Source: Clostridia bacterium (lineage in GTDB: Bacteria; Bacillota_A; Clostridia; Christensenellales; Aristaeellaceae). Taken from it: a DNA stretch of 5,425 nucleotides. Below, piece after piece: positions 1 through 5,425 of this stretch (within the stretch, counting starts at the first letter, position 1; each line of letters opens with the position of its first letter). Below the pieces are notes generated by a model. That model searched no databases. It saw only the letters and a program-made list of their open reading frames with translations, and had not been told where the DNA came from. The stretch covers positions 1 through 5,425 of the forward strand of contig JAFRJF010000256.1 in NCBI GenBank assembly GCA_017432405.1, in the 5' to 3' direction. The position numbers and the translations under genes are program-made.

Positions 1-3
1 CAC

Positions 4-249
4 CCCAAAGCCTTCCCCTTCAGGGGCATCGAGCGCCCGGAAAACAGTCCAGTGGACTGTTTTCAGCGAGATGGGGCCGGTAGGCCCGCGGAAGGTGGCC
101 CGCGTAGCGGGTCGGATGAGGTCGGTCCCCCCGCGGTAACGGTGGTATACGCGCTTCCTTCCAGGAGAACGACCTCATCCGTCACGGCGCTGCGCGCCGC
201 GCCACCTTCCGCTGAACCGGCAGCTTCGCTGCCTGGGGAAGGCTTTTGG
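4..249. repeat. Large imperfect nested inverted repeat (dispersed intergenic repeat or MITE-like)
   Basis: The outer arms, 4-18 (CCCAAAGCCTTCCCC) and 235-249 (GGGGAAGGCTTTTGG), are complementary at 14 of 15 positions. Two inner arm pairs match perfectly over 12 bases: 88-99 with 201-212, and 113-124 with 170-181. Small perfect hairpins lie inside: 15-18/23-26, 41-50/54-63, 74-78/83-87, 99-103/107-111, 185-190/194-199 and 219-224/228-233. The element is GC-rich and contrasts sharply with the AT-rich promoter that follows. Its style (AAGCCTTCCCC, GGAAGGTGGC, GGATGAGGTC with matching arms) resembles palindromic intergenic repeats I associate with Clostridia genomes, but I cannot name a family. 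No transposase or convincing protein is encoded; short open frames on both strands here are symmetric by-products of the palindrome. The left boundary is at the window edge, so target-site duplications cannot be judged. Confidence 0.8.
41..63. terminator. Possible bidirectional terminator-like hairpin inside the repeat
   Basis: A perfect 10-bp stem, AAAACAGTCC (41-50) and GGACTGTTTT (54-63), closes a 3-base loop AGT. It has A-run and T-run flanks on the two sides, so it could stop transcription in either direction, for example for an unseen gene to the left. The T-run is only four bases, so termination would be weak. It may simply be a structural part of the surrounding palindromic element. 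Confidence 0.35.
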
Positions 250-311
250 ATACCGCTCGTCTCCCCACCAAACCAGTATTTGTATGTCACTTGCCTGACA
301 CAAAAAATCTA

Positions 312-339
312 TTGAAAATATATGGAATTCTGTTATACT
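312..339 (+). promoter_or_regulatory. Sigma-A-type promoter with extended -10
   Basis: A -35 box TTGAAA (312-317) and a -10 box TATACT (334-339) are separated by 16 bp. A TG at 331-332, one base before the -10, makes an extended -10 element. An A6 run (302-307) sits just upstream of the -35 in an AT-rich stretch, which could act as an UP-like element. Transcription would begin near 346, giving a leader of about 48 bases before the gene at 394. This is the only good promoter seen between the upstream repeat and the gene. The call is from consensus match only. Confidence 0.65.
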
Positions 340-379
340 ATACTTATATATCTGTGTCTATGTGCTGAGAAACCGTCGT

Positions 380-386
380 GAGGGGG
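380..386 (+). promoter_or_regulatory. Ribosome binding site of the surface-protein gene
   Basis: GAGGGGG lies 7 bases before the ATG at 394, a normal Shine-Dalgarno placement. An in-frame TGA at 379-381 directly precedes it, so no longer N-terminus is possible and the ATG at 394 is the first available start. The next in-frame ATG (445) would destroy the signal peptide. Confidence 0.8.
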
Positions 387-393
387 ATTTGAC

Positions 394-489
394 ATGAAAT
401 ACAGGTTCGGGACTCGGGTGATTAGCTTCCTGCTGTGCATCGCGATGGTGCTGGGCCTGAAGCTGGAGCTGCCGGTGAACGCGCGGGCG
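394..489 (+). other. Signal peptide (residues 1-32)
   Basis: The N-terminus has a basic n-region (K2, R4, R8), a hydrophobic core (about residues 9-22, [14 protein letters not shown]) and an A-R-A signal peptidase I site at residues 30-32, followed by the acidic stretch DGDDDDSND. Cleavage after A32 is predicted. C15 is not in a lipobox context (preceding residues FLL), so a lipoprotein is unlikely. The protein is therefore expected to be exported by the Sec route. Confidence 0.85.
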
Positions 490-3400
490 GATGGAGACGA
501 TGACGACAGCAATGACATTCGTCGCATATGGTATGTGGGCGATACCATCAATCTTGCTGAAGTTCTGCCCAGCGGTGCGCTTGTTATGTGGTATGATTTT
601 AAAAATGTTGAAATTGCTGTACCACTCTATAATGTATATCCGTGGGATACAGTAGTAAAAAGGGCTGTGCAGGCGAAGGCTCTTACGGAAGATGTTTGGG
701 TCTTTGATGAATTATACAGATATAGTGAATCGACTACAGCCTTGCAAAGTGCTCTGGTAAATCGGATACCGAATCGTCCAGAACCCGTCGGCTTCACAAT
801 CGTGGGGCCCAAGACAACCGATGATGGTAAAGTATATTATACCTTTGATGCCTTGGATTATCACTACCACAACGCTTCCGGGTTTGAAGCCTGGTACGAG
901 TATGATAAGCTCCCTGACATATCAGGAGCAGGAGTGAAGTTTTTCCTGACCGGGGATGTGTACCTGACATCGACGTGGAATGTGCCCAATGGTACAACCA
1001 GCTTGTGCCTGAACGGCCACAGCATCTACTTAAAAGGCGATGGCGATGTTATCAGGGTCAACAAAGGCAGCAGGCTATACATCTACGATGAGGAAGGGGA
1101 AGACCGCGGCACCCCCGGCGCCATCGCGCACGTGGGGGGCGTAGGTAATGGCGTACGCGTAGAAGGCGGCCATTTTGGGCTATACAGCGGCACTATCGCC
1201 GGCAACACTCGCGGCGTCTATATGAAAGGCGGCTCTTTCACTATGGAAGGCGGCAGTATCGACCACAACACTGTGCAGGACGGCCACGGCGGCGGTGTTT
1301 GTATCGATGGCGGCGGCAAATTTGAGATGAAGGGCGGCACTATTGAGAAAAACACTGTGAAGGCTGGCAATGGCGGCGGTGTCTATTTGAACGGCGGCGA
1401 CGAAATAGATATAACAGGCGGCACTATATCCGGTAACACTGTGCAGACCGGCAACGGCGGCGGTGTCTATTTGAACGGCGGCGACGAAATAAATATAACA
1501 GGCGGCACTATATCCGGTAACACTGTGCAGACTGGCAACGGCGGCGGTGTCTATATGAACGGCTGCGGTTTCGATATGACAGACGTCACTATCTCTGGTA
1601 ACACTGTGCATTCTGGCGACGGCGGCGGTATTTGTATCGATGGCAACGGCAGTATAATAATATACAAAGACGTTGCTATCGCTGGTAACACTGTACATTC
1701 TGGCAACGGCGGCGGTGTTTGTATCAATGGCGGCGGCGAGGTTAGAATGTTCGACGACAGCGCTGTCAGATCCAACATTGCGGAAAATGGCAACGGCGGC
1801 GGTGTATATGTCGGTGCGTCCTCTTCCTTCCATATAGTCGATAACCCGATCATCGAGAAGAACTCTGTGGGGAAAACTGGCGGCGATGAGTGCAACGGCG
1901 GCGGCGTGTTCGTCAGTTATAAAGGTATTGTCTATATGCTCACTAAAGAAAATGGTGGGATCGTTGATAACTGGTCGGAAGGTGGCAACGGTGGCGGTGT
2001 GTACGTCGATGGCAAGTTTCATTATATGTATGGCAAAGTTACGAACAATATAACGAAAACGCCTGATGATGAAAAAGATAACAATGCCTACATAACAAAG
2101 AGGGGTGTAGTCGAGCTCCTGGATCAAGGAGATGATGATCACGAGTTCGGGGTCAGCATGCAAATGCCTGGCGTGTTCACGAAAAAGGCCCAAGAGAAAG
2201 GCGCTCTTGAAAGCTGGTTCAATAGCGACGATACAAACTATACCGTGGGATGGGAAGGCAATGAACTGGCACTCCTCTGCAAGATTCACGATTATGTATA
2301 TGAGGCTAACGGTAATGCCATCACGGGTCATTGTACGCGCTGCGGGGTTACCAATACTTTGCTTGTCATTTCCGAGCCGGCACATAAGAAATACGGCGAC
2401 GAAGAAGATGCAAACGCAACAGTAGATGCCTACTTCGATGAAGAAGAACCGCCGGTCAGCTATCAAACATGGAACAACGGCAAGTACGGCCCCAAGACTG
2501 AAACCGCGCCGACCGACGCCGGCCAGCACAAGGCGAGCATCACCGCGCATGGCGTGACGGCCTTCGTGGAGTACGTCGTCGCCAAGGCGGAAAATTCCCT
2601 GAGCTATCGCGGCCTGACGGTGGATCGGACCTACAGCCTATCCGGCCAGACGGCAGGGCTGAGGTCGGCAACCAAGGCGGAAGGCGCGGTGAGCTATGAA
2701 ATCGTAAGCCAGAGAGAGAAATCAGTCATATTTGACATTATAATAAAGGCCATCAAATGGGCCATAGAGACCTATTTAAAAGGTAAGGAACCGAAGGACC
2801 CGGAAAAGTTTGCGGAGGATGTGGGAAAGGAAGTACTCGAAGCCCTCTTGGGCGGCGGGGGCATCGATCAAATCAAGGATATTCTTCTCGAAAAGTTTAC
2901 TGGCCTGAGCCCAGAGGATATATTGAACATCGTGAATTATCTTCTGGGATTGCTGGAGAGTGCCGCCAACGTAGATTACTTTGCCCTGAACGGCACGACG
3001 CTGACGATTGCGCCGTGCACCCCCGCCGGAACCTATTCAGTGGAGGTGCGGGCCACGGCGCAGGGCGACAGCAACCACGAGAGCGGTTCCAAGACAGCTT
3101 CGGTCACCGTAAACATCGACAAGGCCGAAAGCGCGCCGGCAGCGGTCGTGGCAATCCACAGCACCTACGACGGGTCGGATAAGCCGCTCGTGTCTGTCAC
3201 GGGCGTGGCCACCGGCGGTACGATGCTGTACGCCAGCGAGTCGGGTGGGTTCAGCGAATCCGTCCCCACCGGTATCGAGGCGGGAACCTACAATGTATCT
3301 TACATGGTTGCCGGCGACGATAACCACAAGGATTTCGGGCCGGCGAGCGTTCAGGCGACCATCGCGAAGGCGAACGCTTCCGCCGTCGCGCCCACGGCCC

Positions 3401-5425
3401 TGAAGCTGGTCTACAACGGCAGCGCCCAGGCGCTCGTCGCGGCGGGCCAAACCGATGACGGCACGATGGAATATGCCCCCGGCACGCCGGAAGGGGCAAG
3501 CGGGCCGTATTCCTCGGCCATCCCCACCGGCACCAATGCCGGCGACTACGTGGTGTGGTACCGCGTGAAGGGCGACGACAATCACAGGGACAGCACGGCC
3601 GAGGCCGTCGGCGTGACCATCGAGAAGGCCCCGATCACGGTCGTCGCGCCGCCCAACGCCGACGCCATCAACTACGGCCAGGCGCTGCAGGAGAGCCAGC
3701 TGACCGGCGGCGCGTGGACGCCCAAGGTGGAGGGACACTTTGAGTGGAACGTGGAGGGCATCGTGCCCGCTGTGGCCGACAGCGGCAAGAAGGCCTACGC
3801 GGTGATCTTCTTCCCGGTCGACGCGGAGAATTACAGGACCGCCAGGTCCCAGACGACGCTGGAAGTCCTCCCGCTCAATCCCATCGTGATCCCGCCCGAG
3901 GCCATCAGCGGGCTGGTCTACAACGGCAAGGCGCAGGCGCTGGTGAAGCCCGGCGTGGCGATACACGGCACCATGAAGTATGCCGTGGGCAAGGCCGCGC
4001 CCACGGGTGCGGGCGGCTGGAGCACAAAAACGCCCACCGGCACCGAAGCCGGCGACTACACCGTCTGGTACAAGGTGTTCGGCGACGAAAACTACAGGGA
4101 CACCGAGCCTGAGTCCCTGCTCGTGACCATCCGTGGGATCCCGTCCGGCGTGGTGGTCCCGGATTCGCTGGTCTACAACGGCAAGGCCCAGGCGCTGGTG
4201 AAGTCCGGCAAGGCCGAGGGCGGCACGCTGCAATACCTCGTCAGCAATTCCACGCCCGGGGATGCGGTCATATGGAGCGAGACGGTCCCCACCGGCACCG
4301 ACGCCGGCGACTACAGGGTCTGGTACCGGGTCAAGGGCGACGCAAACCACAACGACACCGAGCCCGCGTTCGTCATGTCGAAGATCAGCAAGGCGCCCAT
4401 CGACCCCAGCGTGAGCATCACCGGCTGGACCTACGGCGATAAGGCCAACGATCCCACGCTGACCGGAAATACCGGCAGGGGATGGGAGACCTTCCTGTAC
4501 AGCGGCGAAAGGAACGGGCAGTACACCGGGACCGTACCCACCAAGGCGGGCAGCTGGTTCGTAAAGGCGAAGGTCGAAGAGACCGACAACTACCTGGGCC
4601 ATACCACAGATCCGGTGAGCTTCGTCATTTCGAAGCGGAACATCACCATCCTGGCGGACAACAAGGCCGGCGATTACGGCGACGTCATCCAGGAGCTGAC
4701 CTACCGGACCAGCGGGAAGATCGTCGATGGCGACGACCTGGGCATCGTACTTTCCACCAGCGCGAAGGCGGGCAGCGTTCCCGGCGAATATCCCATCACA
4801 CTGAAGTGGAGCGAGGATGCGAACTACAGCGCCGTCGTGAAGGAGGGCGTGTATTCCATCGGCAAGCGCAGCGTCACCGTCACCGCGAGGGACCAGGTCG
4901 TCAAGAAAGGCCAGGGCATTGCCACCGGCGTGGACCGGGTGGTGTGTGCCGGCTTGCTCAACGGGCACAGGCTGGGCGCCGTGACACTCAGGGTGGCCAG
5001 TAACGCAAACGGTTTGGTCGCCAATGAAATAGTGCTGACCAACTCGACCATACTGGCCAGCAACGCGAAGATCCTGGATGCCAGCGGCAAGGACGTGACG
5101 GCCAACTACGTCGTCGACTATATCCCGGGCATACTGACCATTATCACTGAGACGACGCCGACCCCGACCGCGAAGCCGACGCCGACGCCGACCGCGAAGC
5201 CGACCGTGAAACCCACGCCGACGCCGACCGCGAAGCCGACCGCGAAGCCGACGAGGACGCCGAAGCCCACGGTAAAGCCGACGAAGACGCCGAAGCCGAC
5301 CGTAAAGCCGACGAGGACGCCGAAGCCCACGGTAAAGCCGACGAAGACGCCGAAGCCGACGAAGACGCCGAAGCCGACCGTGAAGCCGACGAAGACGCCG
5401 AAACCGACGGCGACGCCAAAGCCGA
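394..5425 (+). CDS. Large secreted multidomain surface protein, adhesin-like (3' end outside window)
   Basis: The frame stays open for 1,677 codons and leaves the window without a stop, so the protein is partial at its C-terminus. Seen in order: signal peptide (1-32); unrecognised region (33-180); Gly-rich parallel beta-helix coils (185-556); a C-x2-H-x14-C-x2-C motif (629-650); bacterial Ig-like and MBG-type modules (667-1584), one split by a helical insertion (774-858); and a basic Thr-Pro-Lys repeat (1585-1677). This architecture is known from exported cell-wall proteins of Clostridia. By analogy the beta-helix is the binding head, the Ig-like modules a stalk and the PT-rich tail a wall spacer. 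No enzyme active site was recognised, although beta-helices also occur in polysaccharide lyases. The gene has its own promoter (312-339) and no visible co-transcribed neighbour. Base composition changes along the gene: residues 50-680 use many AT-ending codons, and the stalk and tail are strongly GC-ending. That it is a real exported gene is near certain; ligand and anchoring mode are unknown. Confidence 0.93.
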   Translation, partial: MKYRFGTRVISFLLCIAMVLGLKLELPVNARADGDDDDSNDIRRIWYVGDTINLAEVLPSGALVMWYDFKNVEIAVPLYNVYPWDTVVKRAVQAKALTEDVWVFDELYRYSESTTALQSALVNRIPNRPEPVGFTIVGPKTTDDGKVYYTFDALDYHYHNASGFEAWYEYDKLPDISGAGVKFFLTGDVYLTSTWNVPNGTTSLCLNGHSIYLKGDGDVIRVNKGSRLYIYDEEGEDRGTPGAIAHVGGVGNGVRVEGGHFGLYSGTIAGNTRGVYMKGGSFTMEGGSIDHNTVQDGHGGGVCIDGGGKFEMKGGTIEKNTVKAGNGGGVYLNGGDEIDITGGTISGNTVQTGNGGGVYLNGGDEINITGGTISGNTVQTGNGGGVYMNGCGFDMTDVTISGNTVHSGDGGGICIDGNGSIIIYKDVAIAGNTVHSGNGGGVCINGGGEVRMFDDSAVRSNIAENGNGGGVYVGASSSFHIVDNPIIEKNSVGKTGGDECNGGGVFVSYKGIVYMLTKENGGIVDNWSEGGNGGGVYVDGKFHYMYGKVTNNITKTPDDEKDNNAYITKRGVVELLDQGDDDHEFGVSMQMPGVFTKKAQEKGALESWFNSDDTNYTVGWEGNELALLCKIHDYVYEANGNAITGHCTRCGVTNTLLVISEPAHKKYGDEEDANATVDAYFDEEEPPVSYQTWNNGKYGPKTETAPTDAGQHKASITAHGVTAFVEYVVAKAENSLSYRGLTVDRTYSLSGQTAGLRSATKAEGAVSYEIVSQREKSVIFDIIIKAIKWAIETYLKGKEPKDPEKFAEDVGKEVLEALLGGGGIDQIKDILLEKFTGLSPEDILNIVNYLLGLLESAANVDYFALNGTTLTIAPCTPAGTYSVEVRATAQGDSNHESGSKTASVTVNIDKAESAPAAVVAIHSTYDGSDKPLVSVTGVATGGTMLYASESGGFSESVPTGIEAGTYNVSYMVAGDDNHKDFGPASVQATIAKANASAVAPTALKLVYNGSAQALVAAGQTDDGTMEYAPGTPEGASGPYSSAIPTGTNAGDYVVWYRVKGDDNHRDSTAEAVGVTIEKAPITVVAPPNADAINYGQALQESQLTGGAWTPKVEGHFEWNVEGIVPAVADSGKKAYAVIFFPVDAENYRTARSQTTLEVLPLNPIVIPPEAISGLVYNGKAQALVKPGVAIHGTMKYAVGKAAPTGAGGWSTKTPTGTEAGDYTVWYKVFGDENYRDTEPESLLVTIRGIPSGVVVPDSLVYNGKAQALVKSGKAEGGTLQYLVSNSTPGDAVIWSETVPTGTDAGDYRVWYRVKGDANHNDTEPAFVMSKISKAPIDPSVSITGWTYGDKANDPTLTGNTGRGWETFLYSGERNGQYTGTVPTKAGSWFVKAKVEETDNYLGHTTDPVSFVISKRNITILADNKAGDYGDVIQELTYRTSGKIVDGDDLGIVLSTSAKAGSVPGEYPITLKWSEDANYSAVVKEGVYSIGKRSVTVTARDQVVKKGQGIATGVDRVVCAGLLNGHRLGAVTLRVASNANGLVANEIVLTNSTILASNAKILDASGKDVTANYVVDYIPGILTIITETTPTPTAKPTPTPTAKPTVKPTPTPTAKPTAKPTRTPKPTVKPTKTPKPTVKPTRTPKPTVKPTKTPKPTKTPKPTVKPTKTPKPTATPKP
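490..945 (+). other. N-terminal region of unknown fold (about residues 33-184)
   Basis: After an acidic start (DGDDDDSND) comes about 150 residues rich in Tyr, Trp, Val and Asp, for example near residues 45-48 (IWYV), 65-69 (MWYDF) and 145-170 (many Tyr and His). No repeats and no family signature were recognised. The codons are clearly more AT-rich than in the signal peptide before it or the stalk after it. It may be a capping or separate binding domain in front of the beta-helix. No function is proposed. Confidence 0.5.
946..2061 (+). repeat. Right-handed parallel beta-helix coils (about residues 185-556)
   Basis: The entry segment (185-235) has [26 protein letters not shown] and RLYIYDEEG, a typical lead-in to Clostridial beta-helix domains. 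About ten coils follow, with consensus GNGGGVY-[LMV]-NGG-x(4)[11 protein letters not shown] conserved Asn ends each coil at 271, 292, 320, 348, 376, 403, 432, 461, 490, 527 and 552. That is a regular 27-29 residue period in the centre, with looser 37 and 25 residue turns at the end, and is consistent with an internal Asn ladder. The related fold occurs in pectate lyases, polymorphic outer-membrane proteins and many adhesins. I see no catalytic Asp/Arg set, so a binding role is preferred over enzymatic cleavage. Confidence 0.8.
1366..1533 (+). repeat. Two near-identical 84-bp tandem copies (one beta-helix coil each)
   Basis: Copy 1 is 1366-1449 and copy 2 is 1450-1533. They differ at 3 of 84 bases, only one of which changes an amino acid (Asp339 GAT versus Asn367 AAT). 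Each copy is exactly 28 codons, one coil. The neighbouring coils are much more diverged at both protein and DNA level, so this pair looks like a recent unequal-exchange or slippage duplication that added one turn to the helix. Confidence 0.9.
2278..2343 (+). other. C-x2-H-x14-C-x2-C putative zinc-binding motif (residues 629-650)
   Basis: C629, H632, C647 and C650 are arranged as CKIHDY...GHCTRCG, resembling small metal-binding knuckles found between domains in Clostridial exported proteins. It lies at the junction between the beta-helix region and the Ig-like stalk. Metal binding is inferred from spacing alone. A disulfide-linked structure is the alternative for an extracellular protein. Confidence 0.5.
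2392..2592 (+). other. Degenerate Ig-like/MBG-type module (about residues 667-733)
   Basis: The segment has [15 protein letters not shown] near its start, then [19 protein letters not shown] and ends EYVVAKAE. The 'Pt-d-AG-x-[YH]-k-a-siT' strand and closing '[VI]-x-KA-E' pattern match the stalk modules that follow. It probably forms the first beta-sandwich of the stalk. The family assignment is by pattern resemblance only. Confidence 0.55.
2593..3120 (+). other. Ig-like module interrupted by a helical insertion (residues 734-909)
   Basis: The first half (734-773) ends [10 protein letters not shown] and the second half (859-909) begins [16 protein letters not shown], then [17 protein letters not shown] and closes [10 protein letters not shown]. 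In usual modules of this kind these two halves are contiguous. Here residues 774-858 lie between them and form a block rich in Ile, Leu, Lys and Glu, with heptad-like hydrophobic spacing, predicted as several alpha-helices. The beta-sandwich itself appears complete, so the insertion should protrude from a loop. Confidence 0.65.
2713..2967 (+). other. Predicted alpha-helical insertion, 85 residues (774-858)
   Basis: The block contains [19 protein letters not shown], then [20 protein letters not shown], then [12 protein letters not shown], and ends in a leucine-rich segment ([18 protein letters not shown]). Four amphipathic helices are suggested, unlike anything else in this all-beta protein. 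The DNA is more AT-rich than the flanking module, for example 2725-2780. No known domain name was recognised. It could be a small helical binding domain or an oligomerisation element. Confidence 0.6.
3124..4395 (+). repeat. Four Ig-like '[11 protein letters not shown]' repeats with one intervening module
   Basis: Repeats cover residues 911-993, 994-1079, 1161-1248 and 1249-1334. The shared pattern is [LV][10 protein letters not shown], then GGTMxYA, then a W/YS-x-x-[VI]PTGT-x-AGDYxVWYxVKGDxNHxDTEP and a closing T-I-x-K. The first copy is the most diverged ([13 protein letters not shown]). A different beta module with [14 protein letters not shown] and [14 protein letters not shown] sits between copies two and three (residues 1080-1160). 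A 36-base segment at 3913-3948 recurs at 4168-4203 with one silent difference, showing that copies three and four are close paralogues. These repeats are typical stalk elements of Clostridial surface proteins. Confidence 0.8.
4396..5145 (+). other. Three MBG/YGX-type beta modules (residues 1335-1584)
   Basis: Module one (1335-1414) has [18 protein letters not shown], then [20 protein letters not shown] and closes FVISK. Module two (1415-1489) has [20 protein letters not shown], then [19 protein letters not shown], the clearest MBG-type signature. Module three (1490-1584) has [16 protein letters not shown] and ends [13 protein letters not shown] followed by [12 protein letters not shown]. In module three the usual Tyr-Gly is replaced by Lys-Lys-Gly and the middle is unusual, so it is a degenerate member. 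The modules lead directly into the PT-rich tail and complete the rigid stalk. Confidence 0.7.
5146..5425 (+). repeat. Thr-Pro-Lys low-complexity tail, coded by GC-rich tandem repeats (continues past window)
   Basis: Residues 1585-1677 are almost only Thr, Pro and Lys with a few Ala, Val and Arg. They begin with TPTPTAKPT units and settle into 10-residue units [10 protein letters not shown] and [10 protein letters not shown]. At DNA level the 30-base block 5251-5280 recurs exactly at 5311-5340, alternating with a TKTP variant, which makes a 60-base higher-order period. Such segments span the cell wall in Gram-positive surface proteins. The high Lys content makes this one strongly basic, which could favour contact with anionic wall polymers (inference). 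An LPXTG, transmembrane or other anchor would be expected downstream. Confidence 0.85.

Noticed and set aside
52..315. Short open frames on both strands over the upstream region (87 and 75 codons)
   Set aside because: They coincide with the palindromic element, have no ribosome binding site of note and show no domain; they reflect GC-rich symmetric DNA.
300..360. Invertible (phase-variable) promoter
   Set aside because: No inverted repeat of useful length flanks the -35/-10 region; the upstream palindrome lies wholly on one side of the promoter. The A6 run at 302-307 is too short to argue for slippage control.
1282..2061. CRISPR array or minisatellite
   Set aside because: The 84-base periodicity is codon-phased, encodes beta-helix coils and has no repeat-spacer pattern.
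1180..2550. Antisense open frame of 456 codons with [13 protein letters not shown] repeats
   Set aside because: Its repeats are the reverse complement of the Gly-rich beta-helix coils, and the real repeat consensus (GGVY...GGTISGNT) is on the + strand in the frame that has signal peptide, RBS and promoter.
3037..4968. Long antisense open frame of 643 codons on the - strand
   Set aside because: It lies opposite the stalk repeats of the surface protein. The encoded sequence is Arg/Gly/Ala/Asp/Val-rich low-complexity with no recognisable domain, and the lack of stops follows from the GC-ending codons of the + strand gene.
3555..5003. Other + strand open frames at 3555-4112 and 4482-5003
   Set aside because: They are out-of-frame Arg/Gly-rich shadows inside the stalk; the frame from 394 is continuous through them with clear domain signatures.
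5118..5419. Antisense frames made of Gly-Val-Phe or Ala-Ser repeats
   Set aside because: They are by-products of the Thr-Pro-Lys repeat DNA, which has no stops in several frames; the + strand frame continues smoothly from the last stalk module.

Overview
The window holds one very large gene and its upstream control region. An uninterrupted + strand reading frame starts at 394 and runs off the 3' edge after 1,677 codons. It encodes a secreted, multidomain, cell-surface protein of a kind common in gut and host-associated Clostridia (Bacillota). That assignment rests on four things: a Gram-positive style signal peptide, a strong AGGGGG ribosome binding site with a sigma-A-like promoter, the mix of bacterial Ig-like/MBG-type repeats, and a Thr-Pro-Lys wall-spanning tail. 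The order or genus cannot be fixed from the sequence; an Oscillospirales- or Christensenellales-like bacterium is a guess from the style of the upstream repeat and the protein.

Layout. Positions 1-250 are non-coding and form a large, GC-rich, nested inverted repeat (outer arms 4-18/235-249, inner arms 88-99/201-212 and 113-124/170-181, plus several small hairpins), resembling a dispersed intergenic repeat or MITE-like element. From 251 to 393 the DNA becomes AT-rich and carries a good extended -10 promoter (TTGAAA, 16 bp, TATACT) and a Shine-Dalgarno site. An in-frame TGA at 379-381 fixes the gene start at 394.

The protein, in order: signal peptide (residues 1-32), an unrecognised N-terminal region (33 to about 180), a right-handed parallel beta-helix of about ten Gly-rich coils with an Asn ladder (about 185-556), a C-x2-H-x14-C-x2-C putative metal-binding motif (629-650), then a stalk of Ig-like/MBG modules (about 667-1584). 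The stalk includes four '[11 protein letters not shown]' type repeats and one module split by an 85-residue predicted helical insertion. A basic Thr/Pro/Lys repeat (1585 to beyond the window) ends the visible part. The C-terminal anchor, if any, is not in the window. The likely reading is an adhesin or glycan/host-binding surface protein: beta-helix head, extended Ig-like stalk, PT-rich wall spacer. The ligand is unknown.

I see no multi-gene system, CRISPR array, RNA gene or transposase. The most interesting points are the helical insertion inside a beta-sandwich module, the nested inverted repeat next to the promoter, and the base-composition mosaic along the gene. Long antisense open frames across the gene are judged to be codon-bias shadows.
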